From NCBI RefSeq assembly GCF_051401765.1, contig NW_027480593.1:558001-622000 (forward strand): a stretch of 64,000 nt of DNA, read 5' to 3'. Of this stretch, positions 12,960 to 25,454 are shown piece by piece (the stretch's first letter is position 1; each line of letters opens with the position of its first letter). The DNA comes from Calliopsis andreniformis (lineage: Eukaryota; Arthropoda; Insecta; Hymenoptera; Andrenidae). The notes under the pieces are model-generated. The model saw only the letters and a program-made list of their open reading frames with translations, was not told where the DNA came from and ran no database searches. The position numbers and the translations under genes are program-made.

Positions 12960-14940
12960 TGAGGACTGAGGATTGAGGATTCAGAATCGAGGATTGAGGA
13001 TAGAGTGTTGAAGATTGAGGATTGGGTATTGAGGATTGAGGATTGAGGATTGAAGGTTGAGGATTGTGAATTGAAGATTGAGTATTGAGGATTGAAGATT
13101 GAGGATTGAGGATTGAGGATTGAGAGTTGACGATGAGGGCTGAGGGTTGAGAATTGAGGTTTGAGGACTGAGGACTGAGGATTGAGGATTGAGAATTGAG
13201 GATTGAGGATTGAGGATTGAGGATTGAAGATTGAGGATTGGGTATTGAGGATTGAACATTGAGGATTGAGGATTGAGGATCGAGGATTGAGGATTGAGGA
13301 TTGAAGATTGAATATTGATGATTGAAGGTTGAGGATTGAGGATTGAAGATTGAGTATTGAGGACTGAAGGTTGAGGATTGAGGATTGAGGATTGAAGATT
13401 GAGGACTTAGTGTTGAGGGTTGAGTGATGGGAATTGATGTTTGTGGATTGAGATTTGAAGATTGAAGAATGGGGATTGAGTATTGAAAACTGTGAATTGA
13501 GGATATTCTATTGAGGATTGAGGATTGGCAATTGATTGTTGAGGACTGAGGGCTAAAGATTGAGGATTCAGGATTGAGGAATCGGGATTGAGGTTTAAGG
13601 ACTGAGGATTGAGGGTTGAGGATTGAGGATTGACGCTTGAGGATTGAGGGTTGAGGATGGAGGATTGAAAAGAGTGGACTGAGTGTTGAGGATTGAGTGT
13701 TGAGAATTGATGTTTGAGGATTGAGATTTGATTATTGAATATTGTGGATTGAGTATTGAACCATGATAATTCAGGATACACTATTGAGTATTAGGAATTG
13801 AGGATTGATGGTTGAGTATTGAGGATTGGTGGTTGAGGGTTGTGTGTTGAATATTGAGGATAGAGGATTGAGGATCGAGGATTGAAGATTGAGGATTGAA
13901 TATTGAGTATTGATGATTGAAGATTGAGGATTGAGGATTGAGTGTTGAGGATTGAGCACGAGGACTGACGGTTGAGGATTGAGGTTTGAGGTCTGAGGAT
14001 TGAGGATTGAGGACTGAGGATTGAGGATTGAGGATTGAGCATTGAGGATTGAAGATTGAGGACTGGGGATTGAGGATTGAAGATTGACGATTGAGGATTG
14101 TGGATTGAGGATTGAGGATTGAACGTTGAGGACTGAGTGTTGAGGGTTGAGTGATGAGAATTGATGTTTGTGGATAGAGGTTTGAAGAATGCAGATTGAG
14201 TATTGAGTATTGAAAACTGTGAATTGAGGATATTCTATTGAGGATTCAGGGTTGACAACTGATTGTTGAGGACTGAGGGCTGAAGATTGAGGATTCAGGA
14301 TTGAGGATTCAGAATTGAGGTTTGAGGACTGAGGATTGATGATGGAAGATTGAGTATCGAGGATTGAAGATTGAGGATTGAGGATTGAGGACTGAGGATT
14401 GAGGATGAGGGCTGAGGGTTGAGTATTGAGGTTTGAGGACTGAGGACTGAGGATTGAGGATTGAGAGTTGAGGACTGAGGATTGAGTGTTGAAGATTGAG
14501 GATTGGGTATTGAGTATTGAAGAATGAGGATAGAGGATTGGGGATTGAGGATTGAGGATTGAAGATTGAGGATTGAGGATTGAGGATTGACGATTGAGGA
14601 TTAAGGATTGAGGATTGAGTGTTGAGGATTGAGGACAGGGACTGACGGTTGAGGATTGAGGTATGAGGGTTGAGGTTTGAAGTTTGAGGACTGAGGACTG
14701 AGGATTGAGGATTGAGAATTGAGGATTGAGGATTGAGTATTGAGGATTGACGATTGAGGATTGGGAATTGAGGATTGAACATTGAGGATTGAGGATTGAG
14801 GATCCAGGATTGAGGGTTGAGGATTGAAGATTGAATATTGATGATTGAAGATTGAGGATTGAAGATTGAGTGTTGTGGATTGAGGACGAGGACTGAGGGT
14901 TTAGTATTGATGTTTGAGGTCTGAAGATTGAGGATTGAGG
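12960..14940 (+). repeat. Central HOR, copy 1
   Basis: It matches 16572-18621. The offset is 3,612 bp at the left, 3,702 bp across the type I module (13503/17205) and 3,681 bp at the right (14230/17911; GGATCC 14800/18481). The 90-bp step is an extra GAGGGTTGTGG-GAGGACGAGG stretch in copy 2; the 21-bp step is three heptamers near 14,020 missing from copy 2. Confidence 0.9.
13401..13795 (+). repeat. Type I module, copy 3 (complete)
   Basis: It has the same word order as 926-1320. The ATATTCT word is at 13503 and ACCATGATAAT at 13760. It has GTGGACT-GAGTGTT where the left-end copies have GTGGACA. Confidence 0.9.
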
Positions 14941-15624
14941 ATTGAGAATTGAGGATTGAGGATTGAGGATTGAAGAGTGAGGATTGGGTATTGAGGATTG
15001 AAGAATGAGGACTGAGGATCTAGGATTGAGGATCGAGGATTGAAGATTGAGTATTGAGGATTGAAGGTTGAGGATTGGGGATTGAGGATTGAGGATTGAG
15101 GATTGAGGACTCAGGATTGAGGATTGAGGATTGAGGATTGTGAATTGAGGATTGAGGATTGAGTATTGAGGATTGACGACTGAGGATTGGGAATTGAGGA
15201 TTGAGGATTGAGGATTGAGGATTGAGGATTGAAGATTGAGGATTGGGTATTGAGGATTGAACATTGAGGATTGAGGATTGAACATTTAGGACTGAGTGTT
15301 GAGGGATGAGTGATGAGAATTGATGTTTGTGGATAGACATTTGAAGATTGCAGAATGAGTATTGTGTATTGAAAACTGTGAATTGGGGTTATTCCATTGA
15401 GGATTGAGGATTGTATCCTGATTGTTGAGGACTGAGGGCTGAAGATTGAGGATTCAGGTGTGAGGGTTCAGAATTGAGGTTTGAGGACTGAGCATTGAGG
15501 ATTGAGGATTGAAGATTGAGTATTGAGGATTGAAGATTGAGGATTGAGGATTGAGGATTGAGGATTGAGGATGAGGGCTGAGGGTTGAGGATTGAGGTTT
15601 AAGGGCTGAGGATTGAGAATTCAG
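14941..15624 (+). repeat. Link segment with a diverged ATATTCT module
   Basis: It contains the only clearly decayed ATATTCT module (TTATTCC at 15389, with GTATCCT in place of GTCAACT downstream). The rest is variant heptamers. The segment separates the first central HOR copy from the 4,748-bp-period unit. Confidence 0.75.
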
Positions 15625-18600
15625 GATTGAGGATTGAGGATTGAAGATTGAGGATTGGGTATTGAGGATTGAAGAATGAGGATTGAGGATTGAGGATTGA
15701 GGATAGAGGATTGAAGATTGAGTATTGAGGATTGAAGATTGACGATTGAGGATTGTGGGTTGAAGATTGAGTATTGAACATTGAGGACTGAGTGTTGAGG
15801 GTTCAGTGATGAGAATTGATGTTTGTGGATAGAGGTTTGAAGATTGCAGATTGAGTATTGAGTATTGAAAACTGTGAATTGAGGATATTCTATTGAGGAT
15901 TGAGGATTGTCAACTGATTGTTGAGGACTGAGGGCTGAAGATTGAGGATTCAGGATTGAGGATTCAGAATTGAGGTTTGAAGACTGAGGATTGAGGATTG
16001 AAGAATGATTATTGAGGATTGAGGGTTGAGAATTGAGGATTGAGGATTGAGGAATGAGGATTGTGGATTGGGTAATGAGGATTGAAGAATGAGGATTGAG
16101 AATAGAGGATTGAGTATTGAGGATTGAATATTGAGGATTGAGTATTGAGGATTGAGAATTGAGGATTGAGGATTGTGGATTCAGGATTGAGGATTGAGGA
16201 TTGAAGATTCAGGATGGAGGATTGATGATTAAAGATTGAGGATTGAGGATTGAGGATCGAGGATTGAAGATTGATCATTGAGGATTGAATATTGAGGATT
16301 GAGTATTGAGGATTGAGAATTGAGGATTGAGGATTGAGGATTCAGGATTGAGGATTGAGGATTGAAGATTGAGGATGGAGGATTGATGATTAAAGATTGA
16401 GTGTTGAGGATTGAAGACTGAGCATTGATGATTGAGGATTGAGGATTGAGGATTGAGGATTGAGGATTGAGTATTGAAGGTTGAGGATTGGAGATTGAGG
16501 ATTGAGGATTGAGGATTGAGGATTGTGGGTTGAGGATGAGGGCTGAGGGTTGAGTATTGAGGTTTGAGGACTGAGGACTGAGGATTGAGTATTCAGAATC
16601 GAGGATTGAGGATAGAGTGTTGAAGACTGAGGATTGGGTATTGAGGATTGAGGATTGAGGATTGAAGGTTGAGGATTGTGAATTGAAGATTGAGTATTGA
16701 GGATTGAAGATTGAGGATTGAGGATTGAGGATTGAGTGTTGACGATGAGGGCTGAGGGTTGAGAATTGAGGTTTGAGGACAGAGGACTGAGGATTGAGGA
16801 TTGAGAATTGAGGATTGAGGATTGAGGATTGAGGATTGAAGATTGAGGATTGGGTATTGAGGATTGAACATTGAGGATTGAGGATTGAGGATCGAGGATT
16901 GAGGATTGAGGATTGAAGATTGAATATTGATGATTGAAGGTTGAGGATTGAGGATTGAGGGTTGTGGATTGAGGACGAGGACTGAGGGTTGAGTATTGAT
17001 GTTTGAGGTCTGAGGATTGAGGATTGAGGATTGAGAATTGAGGATTGAAGATTGAGTATTGAGGACTGAAGGTTGAGGATTGAGGATTGAGGATTGAAGA
17101 TTGAGGACTTAGTGTTGAGGGTTGAGTGATGGGAATTGATGTTTGTGGATTGAGATTTGAAGATTGAAGAATGGGGATTGAGTATTGAAAACTGTGAATT
17201 GAGGATATTCTATTGAGGATTGAGGATTGACAATTGATTGTTGAGGACTGAGGGCTAAAGATTGAGGATTCAGGATTGAGGAATCGGGATTGAGGTTTAA
17301 GGACTGAGGATTGAGGGTTGAGGATTGAGGATTGACGCTTGAGGATTGAGGGTTGAGGATGGAGGATTGAAAAGAGTGGACTGAGTGTTGAGGATTGAGT
17401 GTTGAGAATTGATGTTTGAGGATTGAGATTTGATTATTGAATATTGTGGATTGAGTATTGAACCATGATAATTCAGGATACACTATTGAGTATTAGGAAT
17501 TAAGGATTGATGGTTGAGTATTGAGGATTGGTGGTTGAGGGTTGTGTGTTGAATATTGAGGATAGAGGATTGAGGATTGAGGATTGAAGATTGAGGATTG
17601 AATATTGAGTATTGATGATTGAAGATTGAGGATTGAGGATTGAGTGTTGAGGAATGAGCACGAGGACTGACGGTTGAGGATTGAGGTTTGAGGTCTGAGG
17701 ATTGAGGATTGAGGATTCAGCATTGAGGATTGAAGATTGAGGACTGGGGATTGCGGATTGAAGATTGACGATTGAGGATTGTGGATTGAGGATTGAGGAT
17801 TGAACGTTGAGGACTGAGTATTGAGGGTTGAGTGATGAGAATCGATGTTTGTGGATAGAGGTTTGAAGAATGCAGATTGAGTATTGAGTATTGAAAACTG
17901 TGAATTGAGGATATTCTATTGAGGATTCAGGGTTGACAACTGATTGTTGAGGACTGAGGGCTGAAGATTGAGGATTCAGGATTGAGGATTCAGAATTGAG
18001 GTTTGAGGACTGAGGATTGATGATTGAAGATTGAGTATCGAGGATTGAAGATTGAGGATTGAGGATTGAGGACTGAGGATTGAGGATGAGGGCTGATGGT
18101 TGAGTATTGAGGTTTGAGGGCTGAGGACTGAGGATTGAGGATTGAGAATTGAGGACTGAGGATTGAGTGTTGAAGATTGAGGATTGGGTATTGAGTATTG
18201 AAGAATGAGGATAGAGGATTGAGGATTGAGGATTGAGGATTGAAGATTGAGGATTGAGGATTGAGGATTGACGATTGAGGATTAAGGATTGAGGATTGAG
18301 TGTTGAGGATTGAGGACAGGGACTGACGGTTGAGGATTGAGGTATGAGGGTTGAGGTTTGAGGTTTGAGGACTGAGGACTGAGGATTGAGGATTGAGAAT
18401 TGAGGATTGAGGATTGAGGATTGAGGATTGACGATTGAGGATTGGGAATTGAGGATTGAGCATTGAGGATTGAGGATTGAGGATCCAGGATTGAGGGCTG
18501 AGGATTGAAGATTCAATATTGATGATTGAAGATTGAGGATTGAAGATTGAGTGTTGTGGATTGAGGACGAGGACTGAGGGTTGAGTATTGATGTTTGAGG

Positions 18601-20153
18601 TCTGAAGGTTGAGGATTGAGGATTGAGGATTGAGGATTGAAGATTGAGGATTGGGTATTGAGGAATGAAGGATGAGGACTGAGGATTTAGGATTGAGGAT
18701 TGAGTATTGAGGATTGAGGATTGAGGATTGAAGATTGAGTATTGAGGATTGAAGATTGAGGACTGTGGATTGAAGATTGAGTATTGAGGATTGAAGATTG
18801 AGGATTGTGGATTGAGGATTGAGAATTGACGATGAGGGCTGCGGGTTGAGGGTTGAGGTTTGAGGACTGAGGACTGCGGATTGAGGATTGAGAATTGAGG
18901 ATTGAGGATTGAGGATTGAGGATTGAAGATTGAGGATTGGGTATTGATTATTGAACATTGAGGATTGAGGATTGGGGATCGAGGATTGAGGGTTGAGGAT
19001 TGAAGATTGAATATTGATGATTGAAGATTGAGGATTGAGGACTGAGGGTTGTGGATTGAGGACGAGGACTGAGGGTTGATTGTTGATGTTTGAGGTCAGA
19101 AGATTGAGGATTGAGGATTGAGAATTGAGGATTGAGGATTGAGGATTGAAGATTGAGGATTGGGTATTGAGGATTGAAGAATGAGGACTGAGGATTTAGG
19201 ATTGAGGATCGAGGATTGAAGATTGAGTATTGAGGATTGAATATTGAGGATTGAGGATTGAGGATTGAGGATTGAGGATTGAGGATTCAGGATTGAGGAT
19301 TGAGGATTGAAGATTGAGGATTGAGGATTGATGATTGAAGATTGAGTGTTGAGGATTGAGGACTGAGCATTGATGATTGAGGATTGAGGATTGAGGATTG
19401 AGGATTGAGGATTGAGTATTGAAGGTTGAGGATTGATGATTGAGGATTGAGGATTGAGGATTGAGGATTGAGTATTGAGGACTGAGGATTGAAGATTGAG
19501 GATTGAGGATTGAGGATTGACGATTGAGGATTGGGAATTGAGGATTGAGGATTGAGTGTTGAGGATTGAGGACAGGGACTGACGGTTGAGGATTGAGGTT
19601 TGAGGGTTGAGGTTTGAGGTTTGAGGACTGAGGACTGAGGATTGAGGATTGAGAATTGAGGATTGAGGATTGAGGATTGAGGATTGACGATTGAGGATTG
19701 GGAATTGTGTATTGAGCATTGAGGATTGAGGATTGAGGATCCAGGATTGAGGGTTGAGGATTGAAGATTCAATATTGATGATTGAAGATTGAGGATTGAA
19801 GATTGAGTGTTGTGGATTGAGGACGAGGACTGAGGGTTGAGTATTGATGTTTGAGGTCTGAAGGTTGAGGATTGAGGATTGAGAATTGAGGATTGAGGAT
19901 TGGGGATTGAAGAGTGAGGATTGGGTATTGAGGATTGAAGGATGAGGACTGCGTATCTAGGATTGAGGATCGAGGATTGAAGATTGAGTATTGAGGGTCG
20001 AAGATTCAGGATTGAGGATTGAGGATTGAGGATTGAGGATTGAGGATTCAGGATTGAGGATTGAGGATTGAAGATTGAGGATTGAGGATTGAGGATTGAT
20101 GATTAAAGATTGAGTGTTGAGGTTTGAATATTGAGGATTGATGATTGGGGATT
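15625..20153 (+). repeat. Central HOR, copy 2 (4,748- to 5,391-bp period)
   Basis: It matches 20373-25544. Offsets are 4,748 bp (15885/20633, 17205/21953), then 5,014 bp (17911/22925; GGATCC 18481/23495), then 5,391 bp (GGATCC 19737/25128). The two steps of 266 and 377 bp are a local duplication in the later copy and a segment missing here at about 19,520. Confidence 0.92.
17103..17497 (+). repeat. Type I module, copy 4 (complete)
   Basis: Offset 3,702 bp from copy 3. ATATTCT at 17205, ACCATGATAAT at 17462. Confidence 0.9.
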
Positions 20154-20372
20154 GAGTATCGAGGATTGAAGATTGAGGATTGAGGATTGAGGACTGAGGA
20201 TTGAGGATGAGGGCTGAGGGTTGAGTATTGAGGTTTGAGGGCTGAGGACTGAGGATTGAGGATTGAGAATTGAGGACTGAGGATTGAGTGTTGAAGATTG
20301 AGGATTGGGTATTGAGTATTGAAGAATGAGGATAGAGGACTGAGGATTGAGGATTGAGGATTGAAGATTGAG
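20154..20372 (+). repeat. Junction between central HOR copies
   Basis: About 220 bp of heptamers between the end of one HOR copy (GATTGGGGATTGAGTATCG near 20,150) and the start of the next. It resembles the text around 18,030-18,240, so it is probably a leftover of another HOR copy. No module landmark lies in it. Confidence 0.6.
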
Positions 20373-21850
20373 GATTGAGGATTGAGGATTGAAGATTGAG
20401 GATTGGGTATTGAGGATTGAAGAATGAGGATTGAGGATTGAGGATTGAGGATAGAGGATTGAAGATTGAGTATTGAGGATTGAAGATTGACGATTGAGGA
20501 TTGTGGGTTGAAGATTGAGTATTGAACATTGAGGACTGAGTGTTGAGGGTTCAGTGATGAGAATTGATGTTTGTGGATAGAGGTTTGAAGATTGCAGATT
20601 GAGTATTGAGTATTGAAAACTGTGAATTGAGGATATTCTATTGAGGATTGAGGATTGTCAACTGATTGTTGAGGACTGAGGGCTGAAGATTGAGGATTCA
20701 GGATTGAGGATTCAGAATTGAGGTTTGAAGACTGAGGATTGAGGATTGAAGAATGATTATTGAGGATTGAGGGTTGAGAATTGAGGATTGAGGATTGAGG
20801 AATGAGGATTGTGGATTGGGTAATGAGGATTGAAGAATGAGGATTGAGAATAGAGGATTGAGTATTGAGGATTGAATATTGAGGATTGAGTATTGAGGAT
20901 TGAGAATTGAGGATTGAGGATTGAGGATTCAGGATTGAGGATTGAGGATTGAAGATTGAGGATGGACGATTGATGATTAAAGATTGAGGATTGAGGATTG
21001 AGGATCGAGGATTGAAGATTGAGCATTGAGGATTGAATATTGAGGATTGAGTATTGAGGATTGAGAATTGAGGATTGAGGATTGAGGATTCAGGATTGAG
21101 GATTGAGGATTGAAGATTGAGGATGGAGGATTGATGATTAAAGATTGAGTGTTGAGGATTGAAGACTGAGCATTGATGATTGAGGATTGAGGATTGAGGA
21201 TTGAGGATTGAGGATTGAGTATTGAAGGTTGAGGATTGGAGATTGAGGATTGAGGATTGAGGATTGAGGATTGTGGGTTGAGGATGAGGGCTGAGGGTTG
21301 AGTATTGAGGTTTGAGGACTGAGGACTGAGGATTGAGTATTCAGAATCGAGGATTGAGGATAGAGTGTTGAAGACTGAGGATTGGGTATTGAGGATTGAG
21401 GATTGAGGATTGAAGGTTGAGGATTGTGAATTGAAGATTGAGTATTGAGGATTGAAGATTGAGGATTGAGGATTGAGGATTGAGTGTTGACGATGAGGGC
21501 TGAGGGTTGAGAATTGAGGTTTGAGGACAGAGGACTGAGGATTGAGGATTGAGAATTGAGGATTGAGGATTGAGGATTGAGGATTGAAGATTGAGGATTG
21601 GGTATTGAGGATTGAACATTGAGGATTGAGGATTGAGGATCGAGGATTGAGGATTGAGGATTGAAGATTGAATATTGATGATTGAAGGTTGAGGATTGAG
21701 GATTGAGGGTTGTGGATTGAGGACGAGGACTGAGGGTTGAGTATTGATGTTTGAGGTCTGAGGATTGAGGATTGAGGATTGAGAATTGAGGATTGAAGAT
21801 TGAGTATTGAGGACTGAAGGTTGAGGATTGAGGATTGAGGATTGAAGATT

Positions 21851-22116
21851 GAGGACTTAGTGTTGAGGGTTGAGTGATGGGAATTGATGTTTGTGGATTG
21901 AGATTTGAAGATTGAAGAATGGGGATTGAGTATTGAAAACTGTGAATTGAGGATATTCTATTGAGGATTGAGGATTGACAATTGATTGTTGAGGACTGAG
22001 GGCTAAAGATTGAGGATTCAGGATTGAGGAATCGGGATTGAGGTTTAAGGACTGAGGATTGAGGGTTGAGGATTGAGGATTGACGCTTGAGGATTGAGGA
22101 TTGAGGATTGAAGATT
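21851..22116 (+). repeat. 266-bp tandem duplication, first copy (truncated type I module)
   Basis: GAGGACTTAG at 21851 restarts at 22117, giving a period of 266 bp, exactly 38 heptamers. This copy carries the ATATTCT word (21953) but stops before the ACCATG end of the module. The 17,103 counterpart has no such duplication. Confidence 0.95.
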
Positions 22117-22511
22117 GAGGACTTAGTGTTGAGGGTTGAGTGATGGGAATTGATGTTTGTGGATTGAGATTTGAAGATTGAAGAATGGGGATTGAGTATT
22201 GAAAACTGTGAATTGAGGATATTCTATTGAGGATTGAGGATTGACAATTGATTGTTGAGGACTGAGGGCTAAAGATTGAGGATTCAGGATTGAGGAATCG
22301 GGATTGAGGTTTAAGGACTGAGGATTGAGGGTTGAGGATTGAGGATTGCCGCTTGAGGATTGAGGGTTGAGGATGGAGGATTGAAAAGAGTGGACTGAGT
22401 GTTGAGGATTGAGTGTTGAGAATTGATGTTTGAGGATTGAGATTTGATTATTGAATATTGTGGATTGAGTATTGAACCATGATAATTCAGGATACACTAT
22501 TGAGTATTAGG
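22117..22511 (+). repeat. Type I module, copy 5 (complete; second copy of 266-bp duplication)
   Basis: It begins as the second 266-bp copy (to 22382) and continues into the full module. ATATTCT at 22219, ACCATGATAAT at 22476. One substitution (GCCGCTT near 22,347 for GACGCTT) distinguishes it from other copies. Confidence 0.93.
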
Positions 22512-24298
22512 AATTGAGGATTGATGGTTGAGTATTGAGGATTGGTGGTTGAGGGTTGTGTGTTGAATATTGAGGATAGAGGATTGAGGATTGAGGATTG
22601 AAGATTGAGGATTGAATATTGAGTATTGATGATTGAAGATTGAGGATTGAGGATTGAGTGTTGAGGAATGAGCACGAGGACTGACGGTTGAGGATTGAGG
22701 TTTGAGGTCTGAGGATTGAGGATTGAGGATTCAGCATTGAGGATTGAAGATTGAGGACTGGGGATTGCGGATTGAAGATTGACGATTGAGGATTGTGGAT
22801 TGAGGATTGAGGATTGAACGTTGAGGACTGAGTATTGAGGGTTGAGTGATGAGAATCGATGTTTGTGGATAGAGGTTTGAAGAATGCAGATTGAGTATTG
22901 AGTATTGAAAACTGTGAATTGAGGATATTCTATTGAGGATTCAGGGTTGACAACTGATTGTTGAGGACTGAGGGCTGAAGATTGAGGATTCAGGATTGAG
23001 GATTCAGAATTGAGGTTTGAGGACTGAGGATTGATGATTGAAGATTGAGTATCGAGGATTGAAGATTGAGGATTGAGGATTGAGGACTGAGGATTGAGGA
23101 TGAGGGCTGAGGGTTGAGTATTGAGGTTTGAGGGCTGAGGACTGAGGATTGAGGATTGAGAATTGAGGACTGAGGATTGAGTGTTGAAGATTGAGGATTG
23201 GGTATTGAGTATTGAAGAATGAGGATAGAGGATTGAGGATTGAGGATTGAGGATTGAAGATTGAGGATTGAGGATTGAGGATTGACGATTGAGGATTAAG
23301 GATTGAGGATTGAGTGTTGAGGATTGAGGACAGGGACTGACGGTTGAGGATTGAGGTATGAGGGTTGAGGTTTGAGGTTTGAGGACTGAGGACTGAGGAT
23401 TGAGGATTGAGAATTGAGGATTGAGGATTGAGGATTGAGGATTGACGATTGAGGATTGGGAATTGAGGATTGAGCATTGAGGATTGAGGATTGAGGATCC
23501 AGGATTGAGGGTTGAGGATTGAAGATTCAATATTGATGATTGAAGATTGAGGATTGAAGATTGAGTGTTGTGGATTGAGGACGAGGACTGAGGGTTGAGT
23601 ATTGATGCTTGAGGTCTGAAGGTTGAGGATTGAGGATTGAGGATTGAGGATTGAAGATTGAGGATTGGGTATTGAGGAATGAAGGATGAGGACTGAGGAT
23701 TTAGGATTGAGGATTGAGTATTGAGGATTGAGGATTGAGGATTGAAGATTGAGTATTGAGGATTGAAGATTGAGGACTGTGGATTGAAGATTGAGTATTG
23801 AGGATTGAAGATTGAGGATTGAGGATAGAGGATTGAGAATTGACGATGAGGGCTGCGGGTTGAGGGTTGAGGTTTGAGGACTGAGGACTGCGGATTGAGG
23901 ATTGAGAATTGAGGATTGAGGATTGAGGATTGAGGATTGAAGATTGAGGATTGGGTATTGATTATTGAACATTGAGGATTGAGGATTGGGGATCGAGGAT
24001 TGAGGGTTGAGGATTGAAGATTGAATATTGATGATTGAAGATTGAGGATTGAGGACTGAGGGTTGTGGATTGAGGACGAGGACTGAGGGTTGATTGTTGA
24101 TGTTTGAGGTCAGAAGATTGAGGATTGAGGATTGAGAATTGAGGATTGAGGATTGAGGATTGAAGATTGAGGATTGGGTATTGAGGATTGAAGAATGAGG
24201 ACTGAGGATTTAGGATTGAGGATCGAGGATTGAAGATTGAGTATTGAGGATTGAATATTGAGGATTGAGGATTGAGGATTGAGGATTGAGGATTGAGG

Positions 24299-25312
24299 AT
24301 TCAGGATTGAGGATTGAGGATTGAAGATTGAGGATTGAGGATTGATGATTGAAGATTGAGTGTTGAGGATTGAGGACTGAGCATTGATGATTGAGTATTG
24401 AGGATTGAGGATTGAGGATTGAGGATTGAGTATTGAAGGTTGAGGATTGATGATTGAGGATTGAGGATTGAGGATTGAGGATTGAGTATTGAGGACTGAG
24501 GATTGAAGATTGAGGATTGAGGATTGAGGATTAAAGAGTGAGTATTGAGGATTGAAGATTGAGAATTGAGGATTGAGGATTGAACATTGAGGACTGAGTG
24601 TTGAGGGTTGAGGGACGAGAATTGATGTTTGTGGATAGAGATTTGAAGATTGCAGATTGAGTATTGTGTATTGAAAACTGTGAATTGAAGATATTCTATT
24701 GAGGATTGAGGATTGTCACCTGATTGTTGAGGACTGAGGGCTGATGAATGAGGATTCAGGATTGAGGATACAGAATTGAGGTTTGAGGACTGAGGATTGA
24801 GGATTGAGGATTGAAGATTGAGTATTGAGGATTGAAGATTGAGGATTGAGGATTGAGGACTGAGGATTGAGGATGAGGGCTGAGGGTTGAGGATTGGGTA
24901 TTGAGGATTGAGGATTGACGATTGAGGATTGAGGATTGAGGATTGAGTGTTGAGGATTGAGGACAGGGACTGACGGTTGAGGATTGAGGTTTGAGGGTTG
25001 AGGTTTGAGGTTTGAGGACTGAGGACTGAGGATTGAGGATTGAGAATTGAGGATTGAGGATTGAGGATTGAGGATTGACGATTGAGGATTGGGAATTGTG
25101 TATTGAGCATTGAGGATTGAGGATTGAGGATCCAGGATTGAGGGTTGAGGATTGAAGATTCAATATTGATGATTGAAGATTGAGGATTGAAGATTGAGTG
25201 TTGTGGATTGAGGACGAGGACTGAGGGTTGAGTATTGATGTTTGAGGTCTGAAGGTTGAGGATTGAGGATTGAGAATTGAGGATTGAGGATTGGGGATTG
25301 AAGAGTGAGGAT
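24299..25312 (+). repeat. Long-range duplicate of 49398-50411 (offset 25,099 bp)
   Basis: ATATTCT (24691/49790), GGATCC (25128/50227) and the ATTCAGG word (24299/49398) all share an offset of 25,099 bp, so about 1 kb of word order is preserved without a net indel across 25 kb of array. Confidence 0.88.
24534..24910 (+). repeat. 377-bp presence/absence segment
   Basis: Present here and in the equivalent contexts near 49,630 and 63,540, but absent at about 19,520 in the otherwise matching HOR copy. It includes an ATATTCT module (24691). Because several copies have it, a deletion in the 19.5-kb copy is more economical than an insertion here. Confidence 0.8.
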
Positions 25313-25454
25313 TGGGTATTGAGGATTGAAGGATGAGGACTGCGGATCTAGGATTGAGGATCGAGGATTGAAGATTGAGTATTGAGGGTCGAAGATTCAG
25401 GATTGAGGATTGAGGATTGAGGATTGAGGATTGAGGATTCAGGATTGAGGATTG

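Larger units (their letters stand above)
8350..13502 (+). repeat. Longest module-free stretch of the array
   Basis: Over 5.1 kb lie between ATATTCT words 8342 and 13503, the largest such gap in the window. The text is ordinary variant heptamers with many GAGGAT-GAGGGCT phase slips and one GGATCC word at 9234. It contains the 1,400-bp-offset pair and one half of the 4,485-bp-offset pair, listed separately. I see no gene in it. Confidence 0.85.
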
